A stretch of 64,000 nt of DNA. Origin: Opacimonas sp002292215 (GTDB taxonomy: Bacteria; Pseudomonadota; Gammaproteobacteria; Enterobacterales; Alteromonadaceae). Below are positions 25,682 to 35,406 of the stretch, in pieces. Positions within the stretch are counted from its first letter, which is position 1. Every line of letters starts with the position of its first letter. Below the pieces are notes generated by a model. It was given only the letters and a program-made list of their open reading frames with translations. It made no database searches and was not told where the DNA came from. The stretch is taken from NCBI GenBank assembly GCA_943846745.1, contig OX044360.1, forward strand, positions 62,001 through 126,000, in the 5' to 3' direction. The position numbers were made by a program, and so were the translations under genes.

Positions 25682-27163
25682 TTATGAAAAAGATAAATGA
25701 GGTATACATGCTAATGCTGAAGTCACCAATTGTCTTGCGTTCTGGCTATTATTACTTTCTGCATAACAACGTAGCTCAGGTGCATTGCCACTTGGACGAA
25801 GATGAACGATATCGCCATTACTTAATGTTAAACGCAGCCCATCAATGGTGTTTTGCGCGGTAACACTTTCGGTTAGTGCCATCGCGGTAAGTAACGGTGT
25901 CGGGTCAATCGCCAGCCGTGCGAGTAAAGCCTGACTGTCTTGTGTTGCAAAATTTTGGATCCGATCGCTTTCGGTAAAACGTTGCGGTAAATTAGCGACC
26001 AATACACTAATGTCACATCGTTTTTCAATACTCAAACTTAGCAGCATGATTGCTGGTAGAAGCGCATCACGCGTAGGCAACGCGTGGATCACTGTATCAT
26101 TAAGTGTAACATCCGACCCCAATAAAAATCCGCCATTGGCCTCAAAACCGGCAATTGCATGATAGTGCTCACGTAATGCTGGAAAGGCAGCGATGACATA
26201 AGGCGAGCCTATTTGGGTACGACTAACGGCAGTAAAAGAGCCTGATGCCTCGATTGCAGTATTACAACTGACGGGGACGGCTAAGGCTTGAATGCCTAAC
26301 GCTTGCGCCGTTAACAATCCGACAATATCGCCACGTAACCAATGTCCATGCTCATCCGACAGCAATGGACGATCACCATCACCATCAGTTGAATAAATCA
26401 TATCAAAACCATATTCTGCAGACCATGCGAGGGCTTTTTGCTTGTCTTCGTCACCGACCGCTTCAGTATCAATCGGCACAAAAGTATCGGTGCGTTCAAG
26501 CGCAATCACTTCAGCACCTAAGGCTTCAAAGAGTCCTTGATAGATATCACGTCCCGCACTGGAGTGCTCAAAGATACCAATCTTTTTACCGTTTAAAAGC
26601 TCCGGAGAAAATACATCCGTCACACGTTTAACATAGCGTGTTGCTCCGTCTGGATTAACATTCGGTAATGGCGCAATAGTCATGGTAGCTGGAATGTGTG
26701 CTTGGGAGTGTAAAATACCTTGTTCGTCGATTTTAGTAATTTCACCATCGGGTCGGTAAAACTTTAAGCCATTGCGGTCAAACGGAATGTGCGAGCCGGT
26801 GATCATAATACAAGGTTGTTGATCTTGCATCGCGACAAACGCTAATGCAGGGGTCGGGCAAACACCATAATATTCAGTGGCTAAGCCTAAGTCATGTGCG
26901 GCTTGAATGCACGCCGTCGCCATTGCTGGACTACTTGGACGATTATCGATGGCAAATGCAACAGTCGTAAACGTAAATCGAGATTGAATACTAGATAAAA
27001 ATGCGAGAGCAAAAGCATAACAGACCTCAGAGGTGAAGTCCGTCACTAATCCCCGAGCACCACTAGTACCAAACTTCACACCTGAATTGGCGATGATAGT
27101 CTGACAAGAGTTAGAGGGTTGTGGGGATCCGAGGGCTTGAGATGACGAAGGTACTGAGTCCAT
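25682..27163 (-). CDS. phosphohexomutase (phosphomannomutase family)
   Basis: 493-residue alpha-D-phosphohexomutase. The N-terminal VKFGTSGARGLV, phosphoserine loop CIMITGSHIPFDRNGLKFYRP (the Ser after Gly), metal loop STDGDGDRPL, sugar-specificity region GFEANGGFLLGSD and C-terminal phosphate-binding LRPSGNAPELRCYAES are all visible. It interconverts hexose 1- and 6-phosphates, probably mannose. It lies 78 bases upstream of the aldolase gene on the same strand, but the intervening inverted repeat suggests separate control. Confidence 0.86.
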   Translation of the reverse strand: MDSVPSSSQALGSPQPSNSCQTIIANSGVKFGTSGARGLVTDFTSEVCYAFALAFLSSIQSRFTFTTVAFAIDNRPSSPAMATACIQAAHDLGLATEYYGVCPTPALAFVAMQDQQPCIMITGSHIPFDRNGLKFYRPDGEITKIDEQGILHSQAHIPATMTIAPLPNVNPDGATRYVKRVTDVFSPELLNGKKIGIFEHSSAGRDIYQGLFEALGAEVIALERTDTFVPIDTEAVGDEDKQKALAWSAEYGFDMIYSTDGDGDRPLLSDEHGHWLRGDIVGLLTAQALGIQALAVPVSCNTAIEASGSFTAVSRTQIGSPYVIAAFPALREHYHAIAGFEANGGFLLGSDVTLNDTVIHALPTRDALLPAIMLLSLSIEKRCDISVLVANLPQRFTESDRIQNFATQDSQALLARLAIDPTPLLTAMALTESVTAQNTIDGLRLTLSNGDIVHLRPSGNAPELRCYAESNNSQNARQLVTSALACIPHLSFS

Positions 27164-27242
27164 TACTTACTGCTCCATGATAAACATTAATGAAATGTCT
27201 ATTTTAGGAGCAACAAGTAATAACTCAAGTAAATATTACTGT

Positions 27243-28217
27243 TTATTTTTGTACATCAACCAAGTAACGGCCAGTAACCGTCCCTGCCATTAATGCTTTA
27301 GAGGCCGCTTCAACCCCATCAAGCCCTATGGTATGGGCGATATCAGATAATTGTTCGATATCCATTTCTGCGGCTAAGTCATTCCATGCGGCCTGGCGTT
27401 TAGCAACAGGGCAGTACACGCTGTCCACACCCACAAGTGACACGCCACGCAGTATAAATGGCGCAACAGACGAAGGTAAATCCATCCCTTGAGCTAATCC
27501 ACAAGCGGTAACGACACCGCCATACTGAGTATTTGCAATGATATTAGCTAACGTATAGGAGCCTGCTACATCGACAGCACCAGCCCACAGTTGTTGACCA
27601 AGTGCGCGTGCTTTTTCAGCGTAATCTTTGCGGTCGATGACCGCTTTAGCGCCGAGTTTCAGTAAATAATCAGTTTGCTCTGGTTTGCCTGATAACGCAT
27701 GCACGTCATAGCCACGCTTGGCTAAAATATAAACAGCAATGCTGCCTACGCCGCCGGTGGCTCCAGATACAATTATAGGACCTGAGTCAGGCGTTATGTC
27801 ATGACTACGAAGAGCATTACAGCATAACATGGCTGTATAACCAGCGGTTCCAATGCGCATTGCATCGGCTTCACTGAGCCCTTGAGGCAGTTTGATTAAC
27901 CACTTGCCCTTGACTCGTGCTTGTTGGGCAAACCCGCCCCAGTGTTTTTCTCCAACTCCCCAACCATTGAGAACGACTTTGTCACCAACCGCATACGTAG
28001 GATCATCTGATTGAGTAACAACACCACTAAAATCAATGCCTGGTACCATAGGGTATGATTTTGCAATCGGTGCACTACCAGTAACCGCCAATGCATCTTT
28101 ATAATTAATCGTCGAATAACTGACTGCAACCGTCACGTCGCCTTCGGGTAAATCAGTTTCGTTTAATTGCGTTAACGCAATCGTATCTTTGTCAGTCAGT
28201 TGTAATGCTTGAAACAT
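27243..28217 (-). CDS. acuI: acrylyl-CoA reductase (NADPH)
   Basis: Zinc-free medium-chain dehydrogenase/reductase of the AcuI/YhdH family, 324 residues, the same length as E. coli AcuI. The N-terminus has INYKDALAVTG and PGIDFSGVV, the cofactor fold has VSGATGGVGSIAVYILAKRGYDV, and the C-terminus has LMAGTVTGRYLVDV. It reduces toxic acrylyl-CoA to propionyl-CoA. It lies 45 bases downstream of the prpE-like acyl-CoA synthetase, a pairing known from marine bacteria that handle acrylate from DMSP. Confidence 0.92.
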   Translation of the reverse strand: MFQALQLTDKDTIALTQLNETDLPEGDVTVAVSYSTINYKDALAVTGSAPIAKSYPMVPGIDFSGVVTQSDDPTYAVGDKVVLNGWGVGEKHWGGFAQQARVKGKWLIKLPQGLSEADAMRIGTAGYTAMLCCNALRSHDITPDSGPIIVSGATGGVGSIAVYILAKRGYDVHALSGKPEQTDYLLKLGAKAVIDRKDYAEKARALGQQLWAGAVDVAGSYTLANIIANTQYGGVVTACGLAQGMDLPSSVAPFILRGVSLVGVDSVYCPVAKRQAAWNDLAAEMDIEQLSDIAHTIGLDGVEAASKALMAGTVTGRYLVDVQK

Positions 28218-28262
28218 ATTTAGTCCTTTTTTTATTTGTTATTATTATGTATCTGGTGCAAA

Positions 28263-30153
28263 TTAGTCTATCCACTTTCTAGATTGCATCAACCCTTTCA
28301 TTTCGTCAAGACATGCTGGGTCGTCAATCGTTGATGGCGTTGTGTAGGTCTGTCCATCAGCCATAGCACGTAAAATTTTACGTAAGATTTTACCTGAACG
28401 TGTTTTGGGTAAACGCGGAACGATTAAGGTATCTTTAAAACAGGCTATTGGGCCAATGTTTTTAACTAATGCTTTTTTGATATCAGCATGCAGCGCTTCA
28501 TCATTGATATCTTGACCGTCTTTTAAAATGACCATACCGACAGGCAGCTGACCTTTTAAGCTGTCTTTCACGCCAATGACTGCACATTCGGCAACGGCAG
28601 GGTGTTGTGCAACGACTTCTTCCATTTCACCTGTTGATAAACGGTGTCCAGCAATATTAATCACATCATCGGTGCGTCCCATAATAAAGACATAGCCTTG
28701 CGCATCAATATAACCGCCATCACCGGTACTATAGTAACCAGGAAATTCAGTTAAATACGCACTTTCAAAGCGTTCGAAATTACCCCATATGGACGGTAAA
28801 CAGCTTGGCGGTAGCGGAGCTTTGATTGCAATTGCACCTTGTTTTCCTGCGGGTAATTCTTCGCCGTTATCATCCAAAATACAGACATTAAAACCGCTGA
28901 TCGGTAAGGTAGCAGAGCCGGCTTTAATCGGCATTTTTTCGATACCCAACATATTGCCACAAATCGCCCAGCCTGTTTCGGTTTGCCACCAATGATCGAT
29001 AACTGGTTTTCCGGTTTTTTCAACTGTCCAGTCGTAGGTGGGTGGATCGAGACGTTCGCCAGCCATAAAAATATTTTGTAATGAAGATAAGTCGTAATCA
29101 TGAATTAACGCACCTTCAGGATCTTCCTTTTTTATAGCGCGAAATGCTGTCGGCGCTGCAAATAATGTTTTCACTTTGTACTCTTGAACCATGCGCCAAA
29201 AACCACCAGCATCTGGCGTTCTAACTGGTTTACCTTCGTACATTATCGTGGTGCAACCTGCCAATAATGGGGCATAGACGATATAAGAATGACCGACTAC
29301 CCAACCAACATCTGACGCTGCCCAAAATACATCACCAGGTTGGTTATCATAAATCGAAGACATCGAATAATGTAATGCGACGGCATGACCACCATTATCT
29401 CGGACGACACCTTTGGGCGCGCCGGTTGTACCAGAAGTATATAAAATATAAAGAGGGTCAGTACCGTTTACCGGAACCGGTTCGGCAGGGACCGCTGTAC
29501 TGATGACGTCAGCCCAATCGCAATCAATTGGATTGGTTAATTCTGCGGGTGAGAGTATCACGCTGAAACATAATCAAACTGTCAGGCGTGTGCTCAGCAA
29601 GATCAATGGCTTCATCGACGAGTGGCTTGTAGGCAATGACTTTACTAATTTCTACTCCACAAGAAGCGGTGACGATGACTTTAGGCGTCGCATCATCAAT
29701 TCGGATAGCAAGTTCATGTGGTGCAAATCCACCAAAGACCACTGAATGTATCGCACCCAAACGGGCAACGGCTAACATGGCAACGGCTGCTTCGGGGATC
29801 ATCGGCATATATATAATGACACGATCGCCTTTGCCTACGCCTTTGTCACGCAACGCACCTGCAAATGCGGATACTTGAGTCAGTAATTCATTGTAGGTGA
29901 GGGTGCTTTTGGTATTAGTAACTGGGGAATCATAAATGATTGCAGCTTGATCGCCACGCCCTGATTGTACATGATGATCAATCGCCATAAAGCTGGTATT
30001 CATCATGCCATCAGCAAACCAACGATCCATGTTGTTTTCATCTTTACTCAAAATACTAGTAGGAGGTAAAAACCACGGCAATGCTTGCGCTTTTTCACCC
30101 CAAAACTCAGCCGGAGAATTAATCGATTTGGTATATTCTGATTGGTAGCTCAT
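28263..30153 (-). pseudogene. prpE: propionyl/acrylyl-CoA synthetase prpE, frameshifted
   Basis: Two overlapping frames encode one AMP-forming acyl-CoA synthetase. The first (start ATG 30153, MSYQSEYTKS; ATG 30168 also possible) gives the N-terminal third through LIMFQRDTL. The second resumes SPAELTNPIDCDW and carries the ATP loop YILYTSGTTGAPKGVV, DIGWVVGHSYIVYAPL-like region, WQTETGW, STGDGGY, GRTDDVINIAGHR and the acetylatable lysine loop PKTRSGKILR. The break is at about 29548-29556 in a CTCTCACCC run. Restoring one TC pair would rejoin the frames into a protein of about 630 residues, the E. coli PrpE length. All motifs are intact, so the lesion is recent, or a sequencing error. It forms an operon with acuI. 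Confidence 0.85.
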
Positions 30154-30368
30154 ATGTAAATTTTCCATGTATTTTGTTAAATATATATCAATTCACTGTA
30201 AAGCATTCGGCTGATACGATGAATAAGACCTTAGGGTGAACTGAGTAACAATTTAGAAGTTCTTTGATCTAGCGTAATGGCAACACCTACTTACAATTGT
30301 GTTATTGCACTAGGCATTCTTATTCATATACTTTATATTGAGAATAACTATTGCTAGGAGCATAACGC

Positions 30369-31319
30369 ATGGATCCCGCTGTTTTAATTAATACATTGTT
30401 TAGTATTCCAGTATTTTTAGTCATATTTGTCATTGTAGTACTTAAATTTTCAATTAAATTTGTACCGCAAAATCGCGCTTACGTCGTTGAGCGATTTGGT
30501 AAGTTTCAATCAACACGAGAGGCGGGATTAAACTTCTTAATTCCATTTATTGATCAAGTTGCTGCTGACCGTAGTCTTAAAGAACAAGCTGTGGATGTGC
30601 CAGAGCAATCGGCGATTACCAAAGATAACATCAGTTTACATGTCGATGGTGTGTTGTATTTTCGAGTCTTAGACCCGAAAAAAGCCACCTATGGTGTTGA
30701 TGATTATGTGTTTGCTGTTACTCAATTAGCCCAAACCACGATGCGTTCAGAATTAGGTAAGATGGAGTTAGATAAAACCTTTGAAGAACGTGACATGCTC
30801 AATGCTAATATTGTTTCAGCGATTAATGAAGCATCCGGTCCTTGGGGGATTCAGGTATTACGTTATGAAATTAAAGATATAACGCCACCTGCTTCGGTCA
30901 TGGAAGCGATGGAAGCCCAGATGAAAGCGGAACGTGTCAAGCGAGCTCAGATCCTTGAATCTGAAGGCGATCGTCAAGCGGCAATTAACCGTGCAGAAGG
31001 TGAAAAACAATCTCAAGTATTAGCTGCTGAAGCGGATCGTGCGGAGCAAATTCTCCGTGCAGAAGGTGAAGCCAAAGCAATTGTGGCAGTTGCCAATGCC
31101 CAAGCTGAAGCACTTGCCACTATTGGTGAGCAAGCTAACACTGAAGCAGGTCAAAAAGCGATTCAATTGGATTTGGCCACAAGAGCAATTGAAGCAAAAC
31201 ATGCAATAGCTAAAGAATCCTCCGTCATATTATTACCCGATGGCGCAACCGATGCGACAAGCATAGTAGCGCAAGCGACAACCATAATTAATACCTTGAA
31301 TAAGGGAGCAAAACTATGA
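30369..31319 (+). CDS. qmcA: SPFH/stomatin-like membrane protein QmcA
   Basis: 316-residue band-7 protein. One N-terminal membrane anchor (FSIPVFLVIFVIVVLKFSI) precedes the SPFH domain (VPQNRAYVVERFGKFQSTREAGLNFLIPFI) and a long Ala/Glu-rich coiled coil (about 185-270). Such proteins form large oligomeric rings that organise membrane microdomains. An excellent TAGGAG box lies 7 bases before the ATG. The stop overlaps the nfeD start as ATGA, the usual stomatin-NfeD pairing. Confidence 0.9.
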   Translation: MDPAVLINTLFSIPVFLVIFVIVVLKFSIKFVPQNRAYVVERFGKFQSTREAGLNFLIPFIDQVAADRSLKEQAVDVPEQSAITKDNISLHVDGVLYFRVLDPKKATYGVDDYVFAVTQLAQTTMRSELGKMELDKTFEERDMLNANIVSAINEASGPWGIQVLRYEIKDITPPASVMEAMEAQMKAERVKRAQILESEGDRQAAINRAEGEKQSQVLAAEADRAEQILRAEGEAKAIVAVANAQAEALATIGEQANTEAGQKAIQLDLATRAIEAKHAIAKESSVILLPDGATDATSIVAQATTIINTLNKGAKL

Positions 31320-31771
31320 GTTGGTTTGAACAAAATTTAGCGGAAACCCTGTTTATCATTGGCTTGATTCTCTTAATTGTCGAAGTCACCGTGTTGAGCT
31401 TTTCGACTATTATTTTGTTCATGATTGGGGCTGCAACTATTATTACGAGCGTGACTATGTATATTGGCGTGATCAGTGATGATTTGCTCAATGCATTGTT
31501 AATCATCGCGGTATTAACTGCGATCTTGGCGCTGGTGTTATGGAAGCCGTTTAAAGGCTTGCAAAATATTCAAGAAGATAAACCAGTAACCTCAGATTTG
31601 GTGGGTTTTACATTTGTGTTAGCACAAGATGTGGAACCCAACAGTGTGGTCAAATATAAATATTCAGGTATTGATTGGAAACTCATCAGCCCGACTTTTA
31701 TCCGCGCGCAAACCAAGGTCAAGGTGATCGCTGTCAATGTCGGCGAGTGGGAAATTATCGCGTTGAATTAA
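31316..31771 (+). CDS. ybbJ: NfeD-family membrane protein
   Basis: 151-residue short NfeD protein. It has hydrophobic segments near 12-30 (LFIIGLILLIVEVTVLSF), 32-52 and 58-80, then a soluble OB-fold NfeDC domain (VVKYKYSGIDWKLISPTFI) ending VGEWEIIALN. It is the standard partner of SPFH proteins (E. coli ybbJ beside qmcA). It overlaps qmcA by 4 bases. Confidence 0.88.
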   Translation: MSWFEQNLAETLFIIGLILLIVEVTVLSFSTIILFMIGAATIITSVTMYIGVISDDLLNALLIIAVLTAILALVLWKPFKGLQNIQEDKPVTSDLVGFTFVLAQDVEPNSVVKYKYSGIDWKLISPTFIRAQTKVKVIAVNVGEWEIIALN

Positions 31772-31829
31772 GTTCGATTTGTGGGGTGGGTTTGATATAC
31801 TCACCCTAACTTACCAACAGAGCAATTCA

Positions 31830-32132
31830 ATGCAGCCATATCAACAAGCTATACTTCAAGCATTATCTATACCTCGATATATTAGCACATCGAATGCTCA
31901 GCCAGACGCTCAGGTTGAAACTCAAGTTGAATACCCTAAAGTTTCTGCGCAATTACTCTCTGATTTATCTCTTGCTGTTAATCAATCTCTCGCGCTTGAT
32001 CAAGTTGTATTTGGTGAGCAATTGGTTGTGACACCCACTTATATTACTCTCCCTTATCCGATGAGTGGTGAGGTAAAACCGATCGTTTATCGAGCTCTGT
32101 GTGAACATTATGCCGTTCGCGTACAACCATAA
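31830..32132 (+). CDS. holD: DNA polymerase III psi subunit HolD-like
   Basis: Small protein, 100 residues from ATG 31830 (a start 17 codons earlier adds an unlikely WGGFDILTLTY tail). The opening QQAILQALSIPRYI matches the HolD N-terminal pattern (LQxLGIxxW/Y) that binds the chi subunit. The rest is weakly conserved, as is usual for psi. Its place just upstream of rimI is the classical holD position, which carries most of the assignment. Confidence 0.75.
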   Translation: MQPYQQAILQALSIPRYISTSNAQPDAQVETQVEYPKVSAQLLSDLSLAVNQSLALDQVVFGEQLVVTPTYITLPYPMSGEVKPIVYRALCEHYAVRVQP

Positions 32133-32164
32133 GTTACTCACAACGTGTCATCTCGAGAGTAAGC

Positions 32165-32674
32165 ATGACAACCATTAGTAAATTAACGATTGAGCATTGG
32201 CAATCCGCTTATGCCATTATGCAACAAACCCAACCCGATACTTGGTCGATTGATACGTTTAGACAATCACTTAGCCCGCCAAATCTAGCAATGCAGATAA
32301 TACTAGACCAAAAATGCATTGGTTTTTATATTATCCAAGTACTCAGTACTGCGAGTTTCACTGAATGGAATTTAGAAGAAATTGCTGTAGCTCCTCGTTT
32401 TCAAGGGCGTGGATACGGTCGAGAGTTAATCAACGAATTAGTCAAGCAAGCGAGGTTATTACAAGTTGATGACATTTTTTTGGAAGTGCGTGCTTCTAAT
32501 CAGCGTGCTATTAATTTGTACATAAAAAGTGGTTTTGAGCAGATTGATGTTCGTAAAAATTATTATCCACTCATTTCTTATCACGTTGATAGCGCTAATG
32601 AGTTGACTACCGAACCGACTGGCCTAGCCACTCATGAAGATGCACTTATTTTGCGTTGGCAACGTTGTGCATGA
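32165..32674 (+). CDS. rimI: ribosomal protein S18-alanine N-acetyltransferase
   Basis: GNAT acetyltransferase, 169 residues. The acetyl-CoA loop is RFQGRGYGRELI and the following strand is IFLEVRASNQRAINLYIKSGFEQI, with YYP near the end of the core. RimI acetylates the N-terminus of S18. It follows holD as in E. coli. It has a C-terminal tail of about 20 residues beyond the E. coli length. The last 29 bases overlap the 3' end of the convergent sensor kinase gene. Confidence 0.9.
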   Translation: MTTISKLTIEHWQSAYAIMQQTQPDTWSIDTFRQSLSPPNLAMQIILDQKCIGFYIIQVLSTASFTEWNLEEIAVAPRFQGRGYGRELINELVKQARLLQVDDIFLEVRASNQRAINLYIKSGFEQIDVRKNYYPLISYHVDSANELTTEPTGLATHEDALILRWQRCA

Positions 32675-35291
32675 TTTTATCAATAAGCATTTTTTGATCA
32701 AACGGTTTTGATAAATGGTCATTCATGCCAGCATCAAAACACATTTGTTTATCTGATTCCATCGCATTAGCCGTCATAGCAATAATCGGAATATCGGTAA
32801 GTTCTAATTCTTGACGAATATGTGTGGTAGCAATCACCCCATCCATTACTGGCATTTGCATATCCATTAAAATCAAGTCAAACCGTTGCGGGTGCGCAAG
32901 TAAAATATCTAACGCCATTTTGCCATTTTCCGCTATGGTTGTCTGTGCGTGCAGATTCATGAGCATGTTGGATACAACTTCTTGATTAATAAGATTATCT
33001 TCTACCAATAAAATCTCATAGCCTTTTAAATCTTTTGTCGAGTGATAGGGTTCATTAACAATCGTTTGACCTTCCTCATGTAATAATTTAGCTGCTATTT
33101 CTTCGAAAAATATTGAAGGGGTGAGCGGTTTGATAAAATACCCATCAATGAGATTTAAACGCATTTTTTCAAAATTTTGGTCTAGGTCAGAAGAAAGCGT
33201 GATTAATAAATAAATCAATGGCGCCTCGCTAGCATCAATACAGGCTTTAATTTGTTCTAATTCCGCCCATGTAGTTGCATCTACCTTGGGCTTATCCACG
33301 ACTACCACATCAATGCGGGGTGCATCACTATGTTGGCGTTCAGACAATATGGTTAAGACATTATCTAATGACGCGGCATGCACCGAAGCCCAGCCAAAGT
33401 TCTCGAAAATCCTTTCTAGAATATTTTTTCCAATCGTATTATTTGAATACACTAACACATGTAATTGCTGCATCAGTCGTTGATACAACTGTTGGCTAAC
33501 TTGGGTTGAAATATGAGGTGTAGCTGACATGACTTTTTCTAATACGAGCTCAAAATAAAATGTCGAACCGACCATTGGTTTCGATTTAACTTCTAGTTTA
33601 CTGTCCATTAAGGTCAATAAGCTTTCTGTGATATTGAGCCCTAAACCGGTCCCGCCATATTTTTTATTGACTTCCATACTGGCTTGTTCAAAGCTATTGA
33701 AGATTCGTGATAACTGCTCTTCATTAATCCCAATTCCAGAATCACTGACTTCAAATTTTAAGGTAATGTGGGTATCGGTTTGTGCTTGCTGGGTGACTTT
33801 GATTTTAACAAAACCTTCTTCAGTAAACTTGATGGCATTACTGGTTAGGTTTACCAATATTTGTCGCAGCCTAATTTCGTCACCGATTACCGCTAGATTT
33901 AGATTAGGCTGAATATCTAACCAGAGTTCGAGTCTCTTATCCTTTAGGGATCCTGACATCAACACACCCACATCTGTTATCATGGCTTCTAATGAAAATG
34001 CGGCGTGCTGTAAGGTGAGTTTGTTCGCTTCTAGTTTACTGAAATCTAAAATATCATTGAGGACTTGGGATAATAAATGTGTCGATTTTAAGCCGCTTTC
34101 AGCAAATCCGAGCTGTTTTTTATTTAATGGCTCTAGGGCTAATAGTTGGAAAAATCCCATGATGCCATTTAATGGCGTCCTGATTTCATGACTCATATTG
34201 GCTAAAAACTTGGACTTAGCTGAAACTGCTATTTGCGCTTGATAGTTAGCTTGTTCTGCGCGCTCTCGTTGTTTGCCTAAATCAACCAGCGTATAAAATA
34301 CCCATACCATCATGCCTATAAATAGTGCTGCACAAGACAAAATGATCCATAAGTAAGTGTTTTCTATTAACGCAAGACCCGTTGCTCCATTTGTTTTTAG
34401 CGGGTACGTATAAAATAACTCAGGATAACGCGAATTCACTCCCGCAGGCGTTAACAGGATCTTACCAAACAAGTCGACGCCATCATTTTGTACATTAAAT
34501 TCAGTGACACGGTTTAATTTAAACCATAATCGTGGATCTTGTACTCTCAACGTTGCATTTTCATTACCGAGTAGCCAACCCCAGTTTTTGGTCGTGTCAT
34601 TACTATGCAGGTAATATCCTTCTTGATTAATTAAACTTAATTGAGTATCAATCAAAGAATCTAAGTGAGAAAACAAGCCAACACACAAGTAATTGATAAC
34701 GAGTATCCCTTGGTTTTGGGTTTCATCACCAAATTTGACAATAAATCGGATAGTAGGACGGATAGGGAGCTCAATCTCACCGAACTCTTGATTGAGATCG
34801 AAATCAGAGACTAATATTTCATTATTTTCTAACGCTAAGCCGTTTTGCACATACGGACGGTTCAGTTTATTTTGGAGTTCGTTAGTTGCTACAACCTTGT
34901 TAGTATTAAACTGACGTTCTACTCTAATTTGTTCAATGCCAGAGGCATCGATATAACGAATTTTCTGAAAATTAGGATGGGTTTTAAGCATATTGATCCA
35001 TGAATTTTCAAGGGCTTTTTTGGATGGTTGAGTAGCAAGTTTGGCAAAGAGAATAAAATCTTGTTCATTGCGCAAGCGCACCAAATCCCTCTCAACACTG
35101 AGAAGCTCACTTTCTATTTCATTTTTTAACAAATTAACCTGATAGGTAACTTGGTCTATTTTTTGTTGTTGAGCAATCTGTTCACTTTCAGAAATCTCTG
35201 CGTGCAAGACCAGTATCAGTAATCCAAGAATTAAACAAGTAGGGACGCATAACCGCCAAAACAACAACTTATGTCTCATGAATGTTCTCAT
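32646..35291 (-). CDS. membrane hybrid sensor histidine kinase with two receiver domains
   Basis: 881-residue hybrid kinase. TM1 (about 8-28), a large periplasmic Cache-like sensor (about 30-305), TM2 (about 308-332), HisKA with phospho-His 368 in NMSHEIRTPLNG, HATPase with N box (RQILVNLTSNAIKFT) and G boxes (SDSGIGI, GGTGLGLNI). Next is a degenerate receiver (about 600-740) whose acidic pocket is replaced (VYSNN). The second receiver is canonical, with LLVEDN, phospho-Asp 810 in LMDMQMP and Lys in LSKP. There is no Hpt domain, so a separate phosphotransfer protein is needed. The ligand is unknown. It sits between rimI and prfC, genes that are close neighbours in enterics, so it may be part of an insertion. 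Confidence 0.9.
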   Translation of the reverse strand: MRTFMRHKLLFWRLCVPTCLILGLLILVLHAEISESEQIAQQQKIDQVTYQVNLLKNEIESELLSVERDLVRLRNEQDFILFAKLATQPSKKALENSWINMLKTHPNFQKIRYIDASGIEQIRVERQFNTNKVVATNELQNKLNRPYVQNGLALENNEILVSDFDLNQEFGEIELPIRPTIRFIVKFGDETQNQGILVINYLCVGLFSHLDSLIDTQLSLINQEGYYLHSNDTTKNWGWLLGNENATLRVQDPRLWFKLNRVTEFNVQNDGVDLFGKILLTPAGVNSRYPELFYTYPLKTNGATGLALIENTYLWIILSCAALFIGMMVWVFYTLVDLGKQRERAEQANYQAQIAVSAKSKFLANMSHEIRTPLNGIMGFFQLLALEPLNKKQLGFAESGLKSTHLLSQVLNDILDFSKLEANKLTLQHAAFSLEAMITDVGVLMSGSLKDKRLELWLDIQPNLNLAVIGDEIRLRQILVNLTSNAIKFTEEGFVKIKVTQQAQTDTHITLKFEVSDSGIGINEEQLSRIFNSFEQASMEVNKKYGGTGLGLNITESLLTLMDSKLEVKSKPMVGSTFYFELVLEKVMSATPHISTQVSQQLYQRLMQQLHVLVYSNNTIGKNILERIFENFGWASVHAASLDNVLTILSERQHSDAPRIDVVVVDKPKVDATTWAELEQIKACIDASEAPLIYLLITLSSDLDQNFEKMRLNLIDGYFIKPLTPSIFFEEIAAKLLHEEGQTIVNEPYHSTKDLKGYEILLVEDNLINQEVVSNMLMNLHAQTTIAENGKMALDILLAHPQRFDLILMDMQMPVMDGVIATTHIRQELELTDIPIIAMTANAMESDKQMCFDAGMNDHLSKPFDQKMLIDKIMHNVANAK

Positions 35292-35371
35292 AAGCGAAAA
35301 TATTTATTGAGTATAGATGGTGAATTGCTTTTTAGCTATTAGTATACTTTATCAGCTATGTGTAATGGTTA

Positions 35372-35399
35372 TTTAAGTATACATATATGTATACTTAAA
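35372..35399. promoter_or_regulatory. 28-bp perfect palindrome, likely operator of the adjacent XRE regulator
   Basis: TTTAAGTATACATA and its exact complement meet at 35385/35386. The core GTATAC word occurs in each half and once more upstream (AGTATACT, 35341-35348). The palindrome ends 7 bases before the regulator's ATG and covers its promoter/RBS zone, which fits autorepression. Confidence 0.75.
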
Positions 35400-35406
35400 A
35401 GGCTTT

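Noticed and set aside
28263..30168. Two separate genes for an acyl-CoA synthetase
   Set aside because: The two frames join end-to-end into one PrpE-length protein with all motifs in order; the second frame has no credible start.
30169..30368. Possible small gene between prpE and qmcA
   Set aside because: No open frame with a start and RBS other than the qmcA signal at its right end; it looks like a divergent promoter region.
32646..35291. Rightward frames inside the sensor kinase gene (for example 33628-33912)
   Set aside because: They lie opposite clearly conserved kinase motifs and show no independent coding features.
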